DNA from: an uncultured Lachnospiraceae bacterium
GTDB lineage: Bacteria > Bacillota > Clostridia > Lachnospirales > Lachnospiraceae
Assembly (NCBI GenBank): GCA_910578115.1
Contig: CAJTPO010000026.1
Span: 1 to 63,970, forward strand
Reading direction: 5' to 3'
Length of the DNA: 63,970 nt
Each line of letters begins with the position of its first letter. Position 1 is the first letter of the stretch. This document shows, in pieces, positions 53,812 to 61,245 of the stretch. Made by a program: the position numbers and the translations under genes. The notes under the pieces are model-generated. The model saw only the letters and a list, made by a program, of their open reading frames with translations. It made no database searches and was not told the DNA's origin.

Positions 53812-53845
53812 TCCGGCTTATTCTGGATTGCCAGGATGAGCCGGA
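53812..53845 (+). promoter_or_regulatory. long intercistronic stem-loop before the permease genes
   Basis: TCCGGCTTATTCTGG (53812-53826) pairs with CCAGGATGAGCCGGA (53831-53845) through 15 pairs including two G-U, with loop ATTG. No U-tract follows. A hairpin between binding-protein and permease genes is known to protect the upstream message and favour binding-protein excess, as between malE and malF. Confidence 0.6.
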
Positions 53846-53897
53846 TAATTTCCAACACGATTCTCAGGCTGTTATGAGTAAGAAAGGACGGTTCCTT

Positions 53898-54842
53898 ATG
53901 AAAATAGTTTCCAGGAAAAAAGCGTCTTCGGGCAGGGTACGGGAACCGCTTGTCAGGAATATGCGGAAGAAATATCAGTTGTGGCTGATGCTGCTTCCGG
54001 CGGTGGTATCCATTGCGGTCTTTCATTATGGTCCCATGTATGGGATTCAGCTCGCGTTCCGGGAGTTTGATTTTACGAAAGGGCTGACGGGTGGTGAGTT
54101 TGTAGGAATGAAGTATTTCCTGAAATTTTTCCGTTCTTTTCAGTTCGCGGATATTATACGAAATACGTTTGCCATCAGCTTTACGTCTTTGCTTTTGGGG
54201 TTTCCGGTGCCCATTATTCTGGCGCTTATGATGAATCAGATTCGTAATAAAGGGATGCGGAAAACGATTCAGACCATTTTCTATGCACCGCATTTTATTT
54301 CCACGGTGGTTCTGGTCGGCTTTCTGAACGTGCTGCTGGCGCCTAATACGGGAATTATCAGTTCCATGCTGGGCCTTTTTGGAATAACCGGTAATCTGCT
54401 GGGGGATAAAACAGCATTTGTTCCGGTATACGTGCTGTCGGATATCTGGCAGCATGTGGGGTGGAACAGCATTATCTATCTGGCGGCGTTGTCTTCCGTA
54501 GACACACAGCTGTATGATGCGGCCAGAGTAGACGGAGCGGGAAAGTGGCAGACCATCTGGCATGTGGATATTCCCTGTCTTACGCCGACGATGATCATTA
54601 TGCTGATCCTGAGTATGGGGAATATATTAAGCGTCGGATTTGAGAAGATCTTTCTGATGCAGAACAGTACAAATCTTTCGGTGGCGGAGGTTATCTCTAC
54701 TTATGTATATAAGATCGGTATTCGTTCCAATCAATACAGCTATTCTGCGGCGATCGGACTCTTTAACACACTGGTGAATTTCGCCATGTTGATGTTGGTG
54801 AACCGTATTTCCAGGAAGGTATCCGAGACCAGTTTGTTCTAG
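53898..54842 (+). CDS. sugar ABC transporter permease (LplB-like), second locus
   Basis: A 314-residue permease with six hydrophobic segments, LMLLPAVVSIAVFHYGPMYGIQLAF near the start, and the EAA loop QLYDAARVDGAGKWQTIWHVDIPCL. AAAGGAC fits ATG 53898; ATG 53874 is less likely, and the longer frame from 53682 runs into the repeat. It pairs with the next permease. Its binding protein is missing (see remnant) and no ATPase is encoded in the locus. Confidence 0.9.
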   Translation: MKIVSRKKASSGRVREPLVRNMRKKYQLWLMLLPAVVSIAVFHYGPMYGIQLAFREFDFTKGLTGGEFVGMKYFLKFFRSFQFADIIRNTFAISFTSLLLGFPVPIILALMMNQIRNKGMRKTIQTIFYAPHFISTVVLVGFLNVLLAPNTGIISSMLGLFGITGNLLGDKTAFVPVYVLSDIWQHVGWNSIIYLAALSSVDTQLYDAARVDGAGKWQTIWHVDIPCLTPTMIIMLILSMGNILSVGFEKIFLMQNSTNLSVAEVISTYVYKIGIRSNQYSYSAAIGLFNTLVNFAMLMLVNRISRKVSETSLF

Positions 54843-54854
54843 GGGAGGGTGAAT

Positions 54855-55757
54855 ATGAGAATGGAAAAGTGGAAACAGAAATCTGCAGGCGACAGGGCCT
54901 TTGAGGTGATACTGTGTATTCTGTTGGCGGTGTTTGTGATCATGGCAGTTTATCCGTTGTACTTTGTGGTTCTGGCATCGGTCAGCGATCCGCTGCTGGT
55001 TTCCAGAGGCAAGGTACTTTTGCTGCCAGAGGGGATGAGCCTGTTTGGATTTCAGAAAGTTTTCGAGGACGGCCGTATCTGGACCGGGCTCAGGAATACG
55101 CTGCTCTATACGGTACTTGGTACGGCAGTCAATATGCTGGCGACCCTTCCGGCAGCTTATGCACTGTCCCGGAGAGATTTAAGAGGCAGAAAGACGGTCA
55201 TGATGCTGTTTGTCTTCACGATGTTCTTTAACGGTGGACTGGTACCGACTTATCTGCTTATGCAGAAGCAGCATCTGGTCAATACCATGTGGGTTTTTAT
55301 CCTGCCCTTTGCGGTCAATGTCTATAACCTGATCATTGCACGTACCTTTTTTGAGACTTCGATTCCTCAGGAACTGTATGAGTCGGCGGCACTGGACGGC
55401 TGCAGTGACTTCCGATTCTTTGGGTCCATCGTACTGCCGCTGTCAAAGGCCATCGTCTCGGTTATCATGCTCTATTATATGGTAGCGCATTGGAATGATT
55501 TCTTTACCGGACTGATCTATATTATGGATCGGAAATTAAATCCGCTGCAGCTTGTATTGCGGGAGATCCTGATCATTAACAATGTGTTTACGGCGGGCGG
55601 CACCGGCGGAGGCGGCTTGAATTCCTATAATCAGATGTATGCGGATACGGTGAAGTATGCTGTCATTATCGTGTCGTCTCTGCCAATGCTCATTCTGTAT
55701 CCGTTTATTCAGAAGTACTTTGAAAAGGGTGTGATGATCGGTGCGATTAAAGGATGA
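54855..55757 (+). CDS. sugar ABC transporter permease (LplC-like), second locus
   Basis: A 300-residue permease with six membrane segments, an EAA loop ELYESAALDGCSDFRFFGSIVLPLS and the usual C-terminal QKYFEKGVMIGAIKG. AGGGGAGGG selects ATG 54855 (ATG 54861 is also possible). It begins 12 bases after the partner permease. Confidence 0.9.
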   Translation: MRMEKWKQKSAGDRAFEVILCILLAVFVIMAVYPLYFVVLASVSDPLLVSRGKVLLLPEGMSLFGFQKVFEDGRIWTGLRNTLLYTVLGTAVNMLATLPAAYALSRRDLRGRKTVMMLFVFTMFFNGGLVPTYLLMQKQHLVNTMWVFILPFAVNVYNLIIARTFFETSIPQELYESAALDGCSDFRFFGSIVLPLSKAIVSVIMLYYMVAHWNDFFTGLIYIMDRKLNPLQLVLREILIINNVFTAGGTGGGGLNSYNQMYADTVKYAVIIVSSLPMLILYPFIQKYFEKGVMIGAIKG

Positions 55758-55808
55758 TGGACTGAAATTAAGGAGGCAGGACATTAAGAAGGAGGTGCAG
55801 AAATCGGA

Positions 55809-57725
55809 ATGCTGGAATCTTTATATAAGGATGTAAAACTGAAAGGAAAACTGGCGTGGCGCAGAGAAGAAGACCGTAAATATATGATGAGCCTGACGAC
55901 AGAGAACCTGCTGCTGCCGTTCTACCATGAGGCGGGAATCATCCGCATTACATATCTGCCGAAGAATCTGCATGGAGGGTGGGATTCGCCGCTGTCCATG
56001 ATTCGGGGAACGGTGTGCGGACACTGGCTCAGCACGGCAGCCCTGTTGTATTCCGAGACGAAGGACGCTGTGATAAAGGGCAGAGCCGATGAGATCGTCA
56101 GGGAGATTGGCCGGTGTCAGGAGGAAAACGGTGGAGAATGGTGTTTTCCAATTCCGGAAAAATACCTGCTCTGGCTGAAAAGAGGAAAAAGAACCTGGGC
56201 TCCACAGTACGTATGCCATAAGGTCATGGCAGGCCTCCTGGATATGTATCTGTTGACGGGAAATGAACAGGCGCTTGTCATAGTGAAGCAGGCGGCGGAA
56301 TGGTTTATCCGCTATACCGAGGATATTGCGGAAGAACAGATGCGGCAGATGATGTGGGAGGAAACCGGCGGGATGATGGAACTGTTCGCCGACCTGTATG
56401 CGGTAACCGGCGATGAGAGACATCTGGAGCTGATGCGCCGGTATGAAAGACGCGACCTTTTTGACCTGTTGGAAACGGATGAAAATCCGCTGGTCAATAT
56501 GCATGCAAACTCAACGGTCCCGGAGATCATGGGTGCAGCCAGGGCTTATGAAGTGACGAAAGAAGAGCGGTACAGGCATCTTGTGGAGCGCTATTGGGAC
56601 ATTGCCGTGCACAGATCCGGAATGTTTGTGACCGGCGGGCAGACGAGTGGTGAAGCATGGACGCCTGAACAGGTACACGGGTCAAGATTGAGCAGTACGA
56701 ATCAGGAACACTGTCTGGTGTACAATATGATGCGTCTGGCCGAATATCTGTTTCGATGGAGCGGTGAGGCCGAGTATGCGGATTATTGGGAGCGGAATCT
56801 TTATAACGGAATCTTTGCCCAGGGATTCTATCGGGATGACAGAAACGAGCAGTTTGGCGGCAATCCACAGGATCCGGCATATGGTTATGTGGCGTATCAT
56901 CTTCCGCTGCATGCAGGGGCGGAGAAAGTTTGGGGGTCCCGGATCGGAGATTTTTGGTGCTGTCATAATACTCTGATGCAGGCGAATGCATCTTTTCACA
57001 AAGCGCTGTTCTACCGGGATGGTGCACGAATCTTCTCTGCGCAGTATCAGGAGGGGGATGTGACGTTGCTGGTGGAAGAAAAAAGGGTGGAGCTTACGCA
57101 AAGGATTGACAGCTGCACCGGGGAGATCATACGGATAGAAGAAGTGAACAGGCAGGTGACGACGCGGCCTGCGTATGATCGGATCAGGATTACGGTCAGG
57201 TGTGAGGCCGACACGGATTTTGAACTGGCAGTCAGATGTCCGTGGTGGCTGGACGGTCCGATGGTCCTGTGCGTTGACGGAAAGAGGCTTGGACAGGAAG
57301 ACACAGGAACAACTGAAGAAGAAAGTTATCGTGTGGAAAAAGGGTTTGCCATCCTGAAGCGGACATGGAAAGAGAATGAAGTGGTCATAACGCTTCCGAA
57401 GAAGGTCACAACCTGGCAGCTGCCAGATCAGCCGGATGTGGTCGCATTTCTGGAAGGACCCGTGGCGCTGGCCGGATTGGTGGAAGAGGAGCGAACCCTT
57501 TATTATGAAAAGAGGCCGGAAGAGATCCTGATTCCCTATGATGAACGCAGATGGGAGAAATGGCTGCCCGGGTGGAAGACGAAAGACCAGCCTGTTAATT
57601 TCGTGCTGCAGCCGCTTTATCGGATCGGATATGAGAAGTATACGACCTATTTCCCGGTAAAAAAGAGAGGCGGCGGGTTAAGTGGCGCAGAGCAAAACCG
57701 GAGTATTCCTTCGGAAAACTCCTAA
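55809..57725 (+). CDS. GH127-family beta-L-arabinofuranosidase-like hydrolase
   Basis: A 638-residue protein of the DUF1680/GH127 type. The zinc and catalytic residues known from the Bifidobacterium HypBA1 enzyme appear kept: Glu in GEAWTP (about 282), Glu300 and Cys302 in QEHC, and the CC pair at 384-385 (DFWCCHN). GH127 enzymes release L-arabinofuranose with a cysteine nucleophile. No signal peptide. The AAGGAGG site lies 13 bases before the ATG, rather far. The last ~15 residues (LSGAEQNRSIPSENS) are encoded by the start of repeat copy C, so the native end may have been altered. Confidence 0.85.
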   Translation: MLESLYKDVKLKGKLAWRREEDRKYMMSLTTENLLLPFYHEAGIIRITYLPKNLHGGWDSPLSMIRGTVCGHWLSTAALLYSETKDAVIKGRADEIVREIGRCQEENGGEWCFPIPEKYLLWLKRGKRTWAPQYVCHKVMAGLLDMYLLTGNEQALVIVKQAAEWFIRYTEDIAEEQMRQMMWEETGGMMELFADLYAVTGDERHLELMRRYERRDLFDLLETDENPLVNMHANSTVPEIMGAARAYEVTKEERYRHLVERYWDIAVHRSGMFVTGGQTSGEAWTPEQVHGSRLSSTNQEHCLVYNMMRLAEYLFRWSGEAEYADYWERNLYNGIFAQGFYRDDRNEQFGGNPQDPAYGYVAYHLPLHAGAEKVWGSRIGDFWCCHNTLMQANASFHKALFYRDGARIFSAQYQEGDVTLLVEEKRVELTQRIDSCTGEIIRIEEVNRQVTTRPAYDRIRITVRCEADTDFELAVRCPWWLDGPMVLCVDGKRLGQEDTGTTEEESYRVEKGFAILKRTWKENEVVITLPKKVTTWQLPDQPDVVAFLEGPVALAGLVEEERTLYYEKRPEEILIPYDERRWEKWLPGWKTKDQPVNFVLQPLYRIGYEKYTTYFPVKKRGGGLSGAEQNRSIPSENS

Positions 57726-57769
57726 ATTCTGCTCGCGTCCTCAGCGCAAAACGCTTCGGAATGGAGGAT
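57684..57769 (+). repeat. pseudoknot leader repeat, partial copy C
   Basis: The 45 bases from AAATTCTGCTC (57724) to GGAGGA (57768) match those at 57860-57904 in copy B with two differences, including ACGCTTCGG and AATGGAGG. Upstream bases GCAGAGCA and the stem GGAGTATTCC/GGAAAACTCC replace hairpin 3 by a longer one; hairpins 1 and 2 are absent. It begins inside the GH127 coding end. No gene starts at its ribosome-site-like end; copy B follows directly. Confidence 0.7.
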
Positions 57770-57770
57770 A

Positions 57771-57903
57771 GGTTGAATAAATTCTCTGATGAGCAATTTC
57801 TTCAACCAAGAATTTGTGCCGAAGCGTCACAAATTCTATTGATCGCAGAGCAGAATCTGAAATTCTGCTCACGTCCTCAGCGTAAAACGCTTCGGAATGG
57901 AGG
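57771..57903 (+). repeat. pseudoknot leader repeat, copy B (before fucI)
   Basis: Hairpin 1: GGTTGAA-t-AAATT (57771-57783) with AATTT-c-TTCAACC (57795-57807), capped by CTC-TGAT-GAG-C. Hairpin 2: AGAATTTGTG (57809-57818) with CACAAATTCT (57828-57837), nine-base loop CCGAAGCGT. Hairpin 3: GAGCAGAAT/ATTCTGCTC (57848-57870). ACGCTTCGG (57887-57895) is fully complementary to the hairpin 2 loop and is followed by AATGGAGG and the fucI ATG at 57909. Stem differences from copy A are compensatory. Confidence 0.82.
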
Positions 57904-57908
57904 AAAAG

Positions 57909-59672
57909 ATGAAGAAACCAAAGATAGGGATTCGACCAATCATAGATGGTAGACGGGCGGAAAGAGCAAATCTGGAAGAGAAAGTCATGAGTATGGCGAT
58001 GGCTGCTAAAAAGTTGATTGAGGAGAATCTGAGAGATGTAGATGGTGAGTTTGTTTCGTGCATCATTGCAGACACTACGATAAGCGGAAGTGCACAGGCG
58101 GCTGCCTGCGCAGAAAAGTTTGCAGGTGAAAATGTGGTTGGGACATTGAGCGTGACCTCCTGCTGGTGCTACGGAAGCGAGACCATGGATACGGATCCGA
58201 TGACCATGAAGGCTGTCTGGGGATTTAACGGGACGGAGAGTCCGGGTGCAGTCTATCTGGCAGCAGTACTGGCCGCCCATGCACAGAAGGGCTATCCGGC
58301 GTACGGAATCTATGGAAAGGATGTGCAGGACAGAACAGATACTTCGATTCCGGAAGATGTTAAAGAAAAAATCCTGCGGTTTGTACGATGTGCCATAGCG
58401 GTGGGAACCATTCGCGGAAAGAGCTATGTGAATATCGGAGCTGTCTGTATGGGAATACAGGGATCCTACTGCGATGATGCCTTTTTTCAGAAATATTTGG
58501 GTGTCCGCCCTGAATTCGTGGATATGGTGGAGATCAACAGACGGATAAAAGAAGGCATCTATGATGAAGAGGAATATCGTCTTGCCTGTCAATGGACGAT
58601 GGAGCACTGTCAGGAAGGGGAAGACCATAATCCGGAAGAAATGCGGCATACGGAAGCGCAGAAAGCGGAAGAGTGGAAATTTGTGGTCAAGATGACCATG
58701 ATCATTCGGGATATTATGCTGGGAAATCCCAGGTTGAAAGAACTTGGCTTCTATGAAGAAAGCCTGGGACGGAATGCCATAGCAGGAGGTTTTCAGGGAC
58801 AGCGTATGTGGTCCGACTGGCAGCCGGTAGGCGACTTTTCGGAAGCGATCCTGAATTCCGGATTCGATTGGAACGGTGTGTGTAAACCCCTTATCCTTGC
58901 GACGGAAAATGATACTTTAAATGCAGTCTCCATGCTGTTTGGGCATTTGCTCAGCAACGGGTCGGCTGTTTTTGCCGACGTGCGCTGCTATTGGAGTCCG
59001 GAAGCGGTGGAGCGGGTTACCGGATGGAAGCCGGACGGTAAAGCGGCGGATGGCTTCATCCATCTGATCAATTCAGGGGCGGCGGCACTGGACGGGACCG
59101 GGGCATCTGTAGATGAGAACGGAACGGGGGTGATGAAACCCTGGTATGAAATGAAAGAGACAGATGTGGAGGCATGTCTGAGAGCCACCAGATGGTGCCC
59201 GGCCAGTGCCGGTTACTTTAAGGGCGGCGGATTTTCTTCGCAGTTTCGCACGGCGGCAGAAATGCCGGTCACATTGATCCGCGTCAATCTGATTGCGGGC
59301 ATTGGGCCTGTGATACAGATTGCGGAAGGCTATACGGTGGTTCTGCCGGAGGAAGTGCACCGCAGAATAGATGAGAGGACGGATCCTACCTGGCCGACTA
59401 CATGGTTTGTGCCGCGGATAAACGGGTTCGGTGCATTTAGAGACGTGTATTCGGTTATGGCTAAATGGGGTTCCAATCACGGAGCATTTGTATATGGCCA
59501 TATTGGGCAGGATTTGATCACACTGGCCTCCATGTTGAGGATTCCGGTGTCTATGCACAACATCGAGTATGAGAATGTGTTTCGGCCTCACTGCTGGGAC
59601 GGTTTCGGAACACAGGATCAGGAGAGCGCAGACTATCGCGCATGTCAGACCTATGGACCTTTATATCGGTGA
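57909..59672 (+). CDS. fucI: L-fucose/D-arabinose isomerase
   Basis: FucI interconverts L-fucose and L-fuculose, and also D-arabinose and D-ribulose. The 587-residue product is full length. Its metal and catalytic residues Glu333 (ATENDTLN), Asp357 (ADVRCYW) and His524 (SNHGAF) correspond to E. coli FucI Glu337, Asp361 and His528 with a constant offset of four. GGAGG in AATGGAGG selects ATG 57909. It follows GH127 and is preceded by repeat copies C and B, which may control its translation. No fuculokinase or aldolase gene is nearby. Confidence 0.93.
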   Translation: MKKPKIGIRPIIDGRRAERANLEEKVMSMAMAAKKLIEENLRDVDGEFVSCIIADTTISGSAQAAACAEKFAGENVVGTLSVTSCWCYGSETMDTDPMTMKAVWGFNGTESPGAVYLAAVLAAHAQKGYPAYGIYGKDVQDRTDTSIPEDVKEKILRFVRCAIAVGTIRGKSYVNIGAVCMGIQGSYCDDAFFQKYLGVRPEFVDMVEINRRIKEGIYDEEEYRLACQWTMEHCQEGEDHNPEEMRHTEAQKAEEWKFVVKMTMIIRDIMLGNPRLKELGFYEESLGRNAIAGGFQGQRMWSDWQPVGDFSEAILNSGFDWNGVCKPLILATENDTLNAVSMLFGHLLSNGSAVFADVRCYWSPEAVERVTGWKPDGKAADGFIHLINSGAAALDGTGASVDENGTGVMKPWYEMKETDVEACLRATRWCPASAGYFKGGGFSSQFRTAAEMPVTLIRVNLIAGIGPVIQIAEGYTVVLPEEVHRRIDERTDPTWPTTWFVPRINGFGAFRDVYSVMAKWGSNHGAFVYGHIGQDLITLASMLRIPVSMHNIEYENVFRPHCWDGFGTQDQESADYRACQTYGPLYR

Positions 59673-59751
59673 TGGGAGAGGAGAAGGGCGTGCTGCATTT
59701 TTTGTGAACAGGCTTCTGTAATATGCGCTGTACTTTTGGAACTGTTTCTAC

Positions 59752-59909
59752 TATAATAAATATCGGCAGCAGGCGGTGAGGCAACGGATGTGGTTTATGC
59801 CTTATGCTGATCTTACGCGATGCTGTGCAGGATCGATGTGAATTGTAACAGATAATACATACGAAATGCCAAAGCAAAAGTAAATCCTTAAGGAATTTAC
59901 TTTTGTTTT
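59752..59909 (+). ncRNA. possible short transcript ending at the 59.9-kb terminator
   Basis: TATAAT (59752-59757) with a poor -35 is followed about 120 bases later by a clear terminator, with no gene between. A small RNA of about 140 bases could be made, or the terminator simply ends the fucI message. The stretch 59673-60240 otherwise holds only a palindrome and an unconvincing short frame. Confidence 0.25.
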
Positions 59910-59910
59910 T
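59876..59910 (+). terminator. terminator after fucI
   Basis: AAAAGTAAAT (59876-59885) pairs with ATTTACTTTT (59895-59904), with CCTTAAGG extending the top, followed by GTTTTT. A clear intrinsic terminator that probably ends the second sugar operon. Confidence 0.88.
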
Positions 59911-59999
59911 GGTGTTGGTTTTGCAGTAATGTGATAAGCGTATGATGCGCGGCCGATTTAAGTTCGGGAGAATTTGGCTTTAGCAGTATGAAGGTACGT

Positions 60000-60020
60000 C
60001 TGGACAGTGTCCAGTATAAT
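60000..60020 (+). promoter_or_regulatory. operator-like palindrome abutting a TATAAT box
   Basis: CTGGACA-g-TGTCCAG (60000-60014) is a perfect inverted repeat immediately followed by TATAAT (60015-60020). It would occupy the spacer of a promoter whose -35 is poor. It may regulate the downstream GDPD gene, 220 bases away. Confidence 0.45.
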
Positions 60021-60240
60021 TTACAATAATTACCGCTGCCTTACATGCAGGATAAATTTTCATGCGCAGGGAGACTGCGTGAGGCGATACCGGCAGTATC
60101 GTCGATGGAAGACGACGCGGCAGATGGAAATTCAGACGAGCGTAAGGTGCGGATATTTATCGTGGATTATACTGGTATTGCAGGGTTAAAATTGACAGAG
60201 GGACAGGATCGAAAGAGATTCTGGTAAGGAGGTACAGAAG

Positions 60241-61062
60241 ATGGCAGGAAATTTGAAAAGAGTGCTGAAAGGAATTTTCTATTCGGGTGCATTGTATCTG
60301 ATAGCGGTAACACCGCGCGTAGTGAACAGACCGGATGCGGGGATTTTTCGCAAAAAATATTTTGCGCACAGAGGGCTGCATGACAACGCGGGAGAGGCGC
60401 CGGAGAATTCCATGGCGGCTTTTCGCAGGGCGGTGGAAGCCGGGTACGGTATAGAACTGGATGTACAGATGACAAAGGACGGCATTCCGGTCATATTCCA
60501 TGATGGCACGTTGGAGCGCATGTGCGGCGTGAAGGCGAGGATCGAGGACTATACTTACGAACAGCTGCAGCAGTTTAAACTGGCGGACTCCGAGCAGAGT
60601 ATTCCGAAACTGGAGGATATGCTTGCTCTTGTGGACGGGCGGGTGCCGCTTATCGTGGAGATCAAGTCCGAGACGAAGGACGTTGCTTTCTGCGCGGTGA
60701 TCGACCGGATGCTGCGGGCTTATCAGGGGGAGTACTGTATAGAATCCTTTAATCCGCTGGTGTTATTGTGGTACCGCAGGTATCACAACTGTGTGGTCAG
60801 AGGACAGCTGGCCTCGAATTTCCGCATAGACGGCGGTCATAAGAGTCCACTTTACTTTTTCATGACGCATCTGCTTTTGAATATCTTTACGGCTCCGGAT
60901 TTTATCGCTTACAATCATCAGTTTGAGGAGGAGCCGGGACGAAGGATATGCAGATGGCTTTACAGACATCCGGCGGTGGCATGGACGATTCGCAGTGAGG
61001 CGGAGCTGAAAAAAATGAACGGAAAGTTCGATGTTTTCATCTTTGAGAACTTTTTGCCATAA
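60241..61062 (+). CDS. glycerophosphodiester phosphodiesterase (GDPD family)
   Basis: A 273-residue protein with a short hydrophobic N-terminal stretch (GIFYSGALYLIAVTP), possibly a membrane anchor. The GDPD core shows FAHRGLHDNAGEAPENSMAAF (catalytic His-Arg and Glu-Asn), GIELDVQMTKDGIPVIFHD (metal Glu/Asp and second His), and LIVEIKSE. The family splits glycerophosphodiesters into glycerol 3-phosphate and an alcohol. AAGGAGGT precedes the ATG. Confidence 0.9.
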   Translation: MAGNLKRVLKGIFYSGALYLIAVTPRVVNRPDAGIFRKKYFAHRGLHDNAGEAPENSMAAFRRAVEAGYGIELDVQMTKDGIPVIFHDGTLERMCGVKARIEDYTYEQLQQFKLADSEQSIPKLEDMLALVDGRVPLIVEIKSETKDVAFCAVIDRMLRAYQGEYCIESFNPLVLLWYRRYHNCVVRGQLASNFRIDGGHKSPLYFFMTHLLLNIFTAPDFIAYNHQFEEEPGRRICRWLYRHPAVAWTIRSEAELKKMNGKFDVFIFENFLP

Positions 61063-61108
61063 ATTTTGTGCAGAACTACAAAAAACGGATGCTAAATTTC
61101 CAATTATA

Positions 61109-61117
61109 TGGTAAAAT
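61109..61117 (+). promoter_or_regulatory. extended -10 promoter candidate of ppdK
   Basis: TG-g-TAAAAT (61109-61117) with a weak -35. The start near 61124 gives a leader of about 120 bases that contains the hairpin at 61158-61213. Confidence 0.45.
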
Positions 61118-61157
61118 AATGAAAGGGCACTGAAATGTGCGTCTCTGCTAGTCAGAT

Positions 61158-61213
61158 CAGAAACTATAAATGAAGAACAGGGCAGTCTGCGGATTGTCTG
61201 TTTATGGTTTCTG
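61158..61213 (+). promoter_or_regulatory. leader hairpin of ppdK
   Basis: CAGAAACTATAAA (61158-61170) pairs with TTTATGGTTTCTG (61201-61213) with one wobble; ACAG and CTGT, then GCAG and CTGC, extend the inside. It ends about 32 bases before the ATG. No U-tract follows, so a translational or stability role is more likely than termination. Confidence 0.5.
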
Positions 61214-61245
61214 AGTAGTATTTAAGAAAAGAGAGGGAAAAAGTT

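Noticed and set aside
57771..57807. Hammerhead-like core string CTGATGAG in hairpin 1 of copy B
   Set aside because: Copy A has CTGATGTG, there is no matching GAAA element or three-way junction, and the bases are explained by the CTC/GAG covariation.
57761..57952. 63-codon frame running through repeat copy B
   Set aside because: The equivalent frame in copy A has a stop, and conservation follows RNA pairing rather than codons, so it is not a gene.
60045..60227. 60-codon frame ending 13 bases before the GDPD gene
   Set aside because: No ribosome binding site before its ATG and no recognisable domain; its tail RIFIVDYTGIAGLKL is suggestive but not enough.
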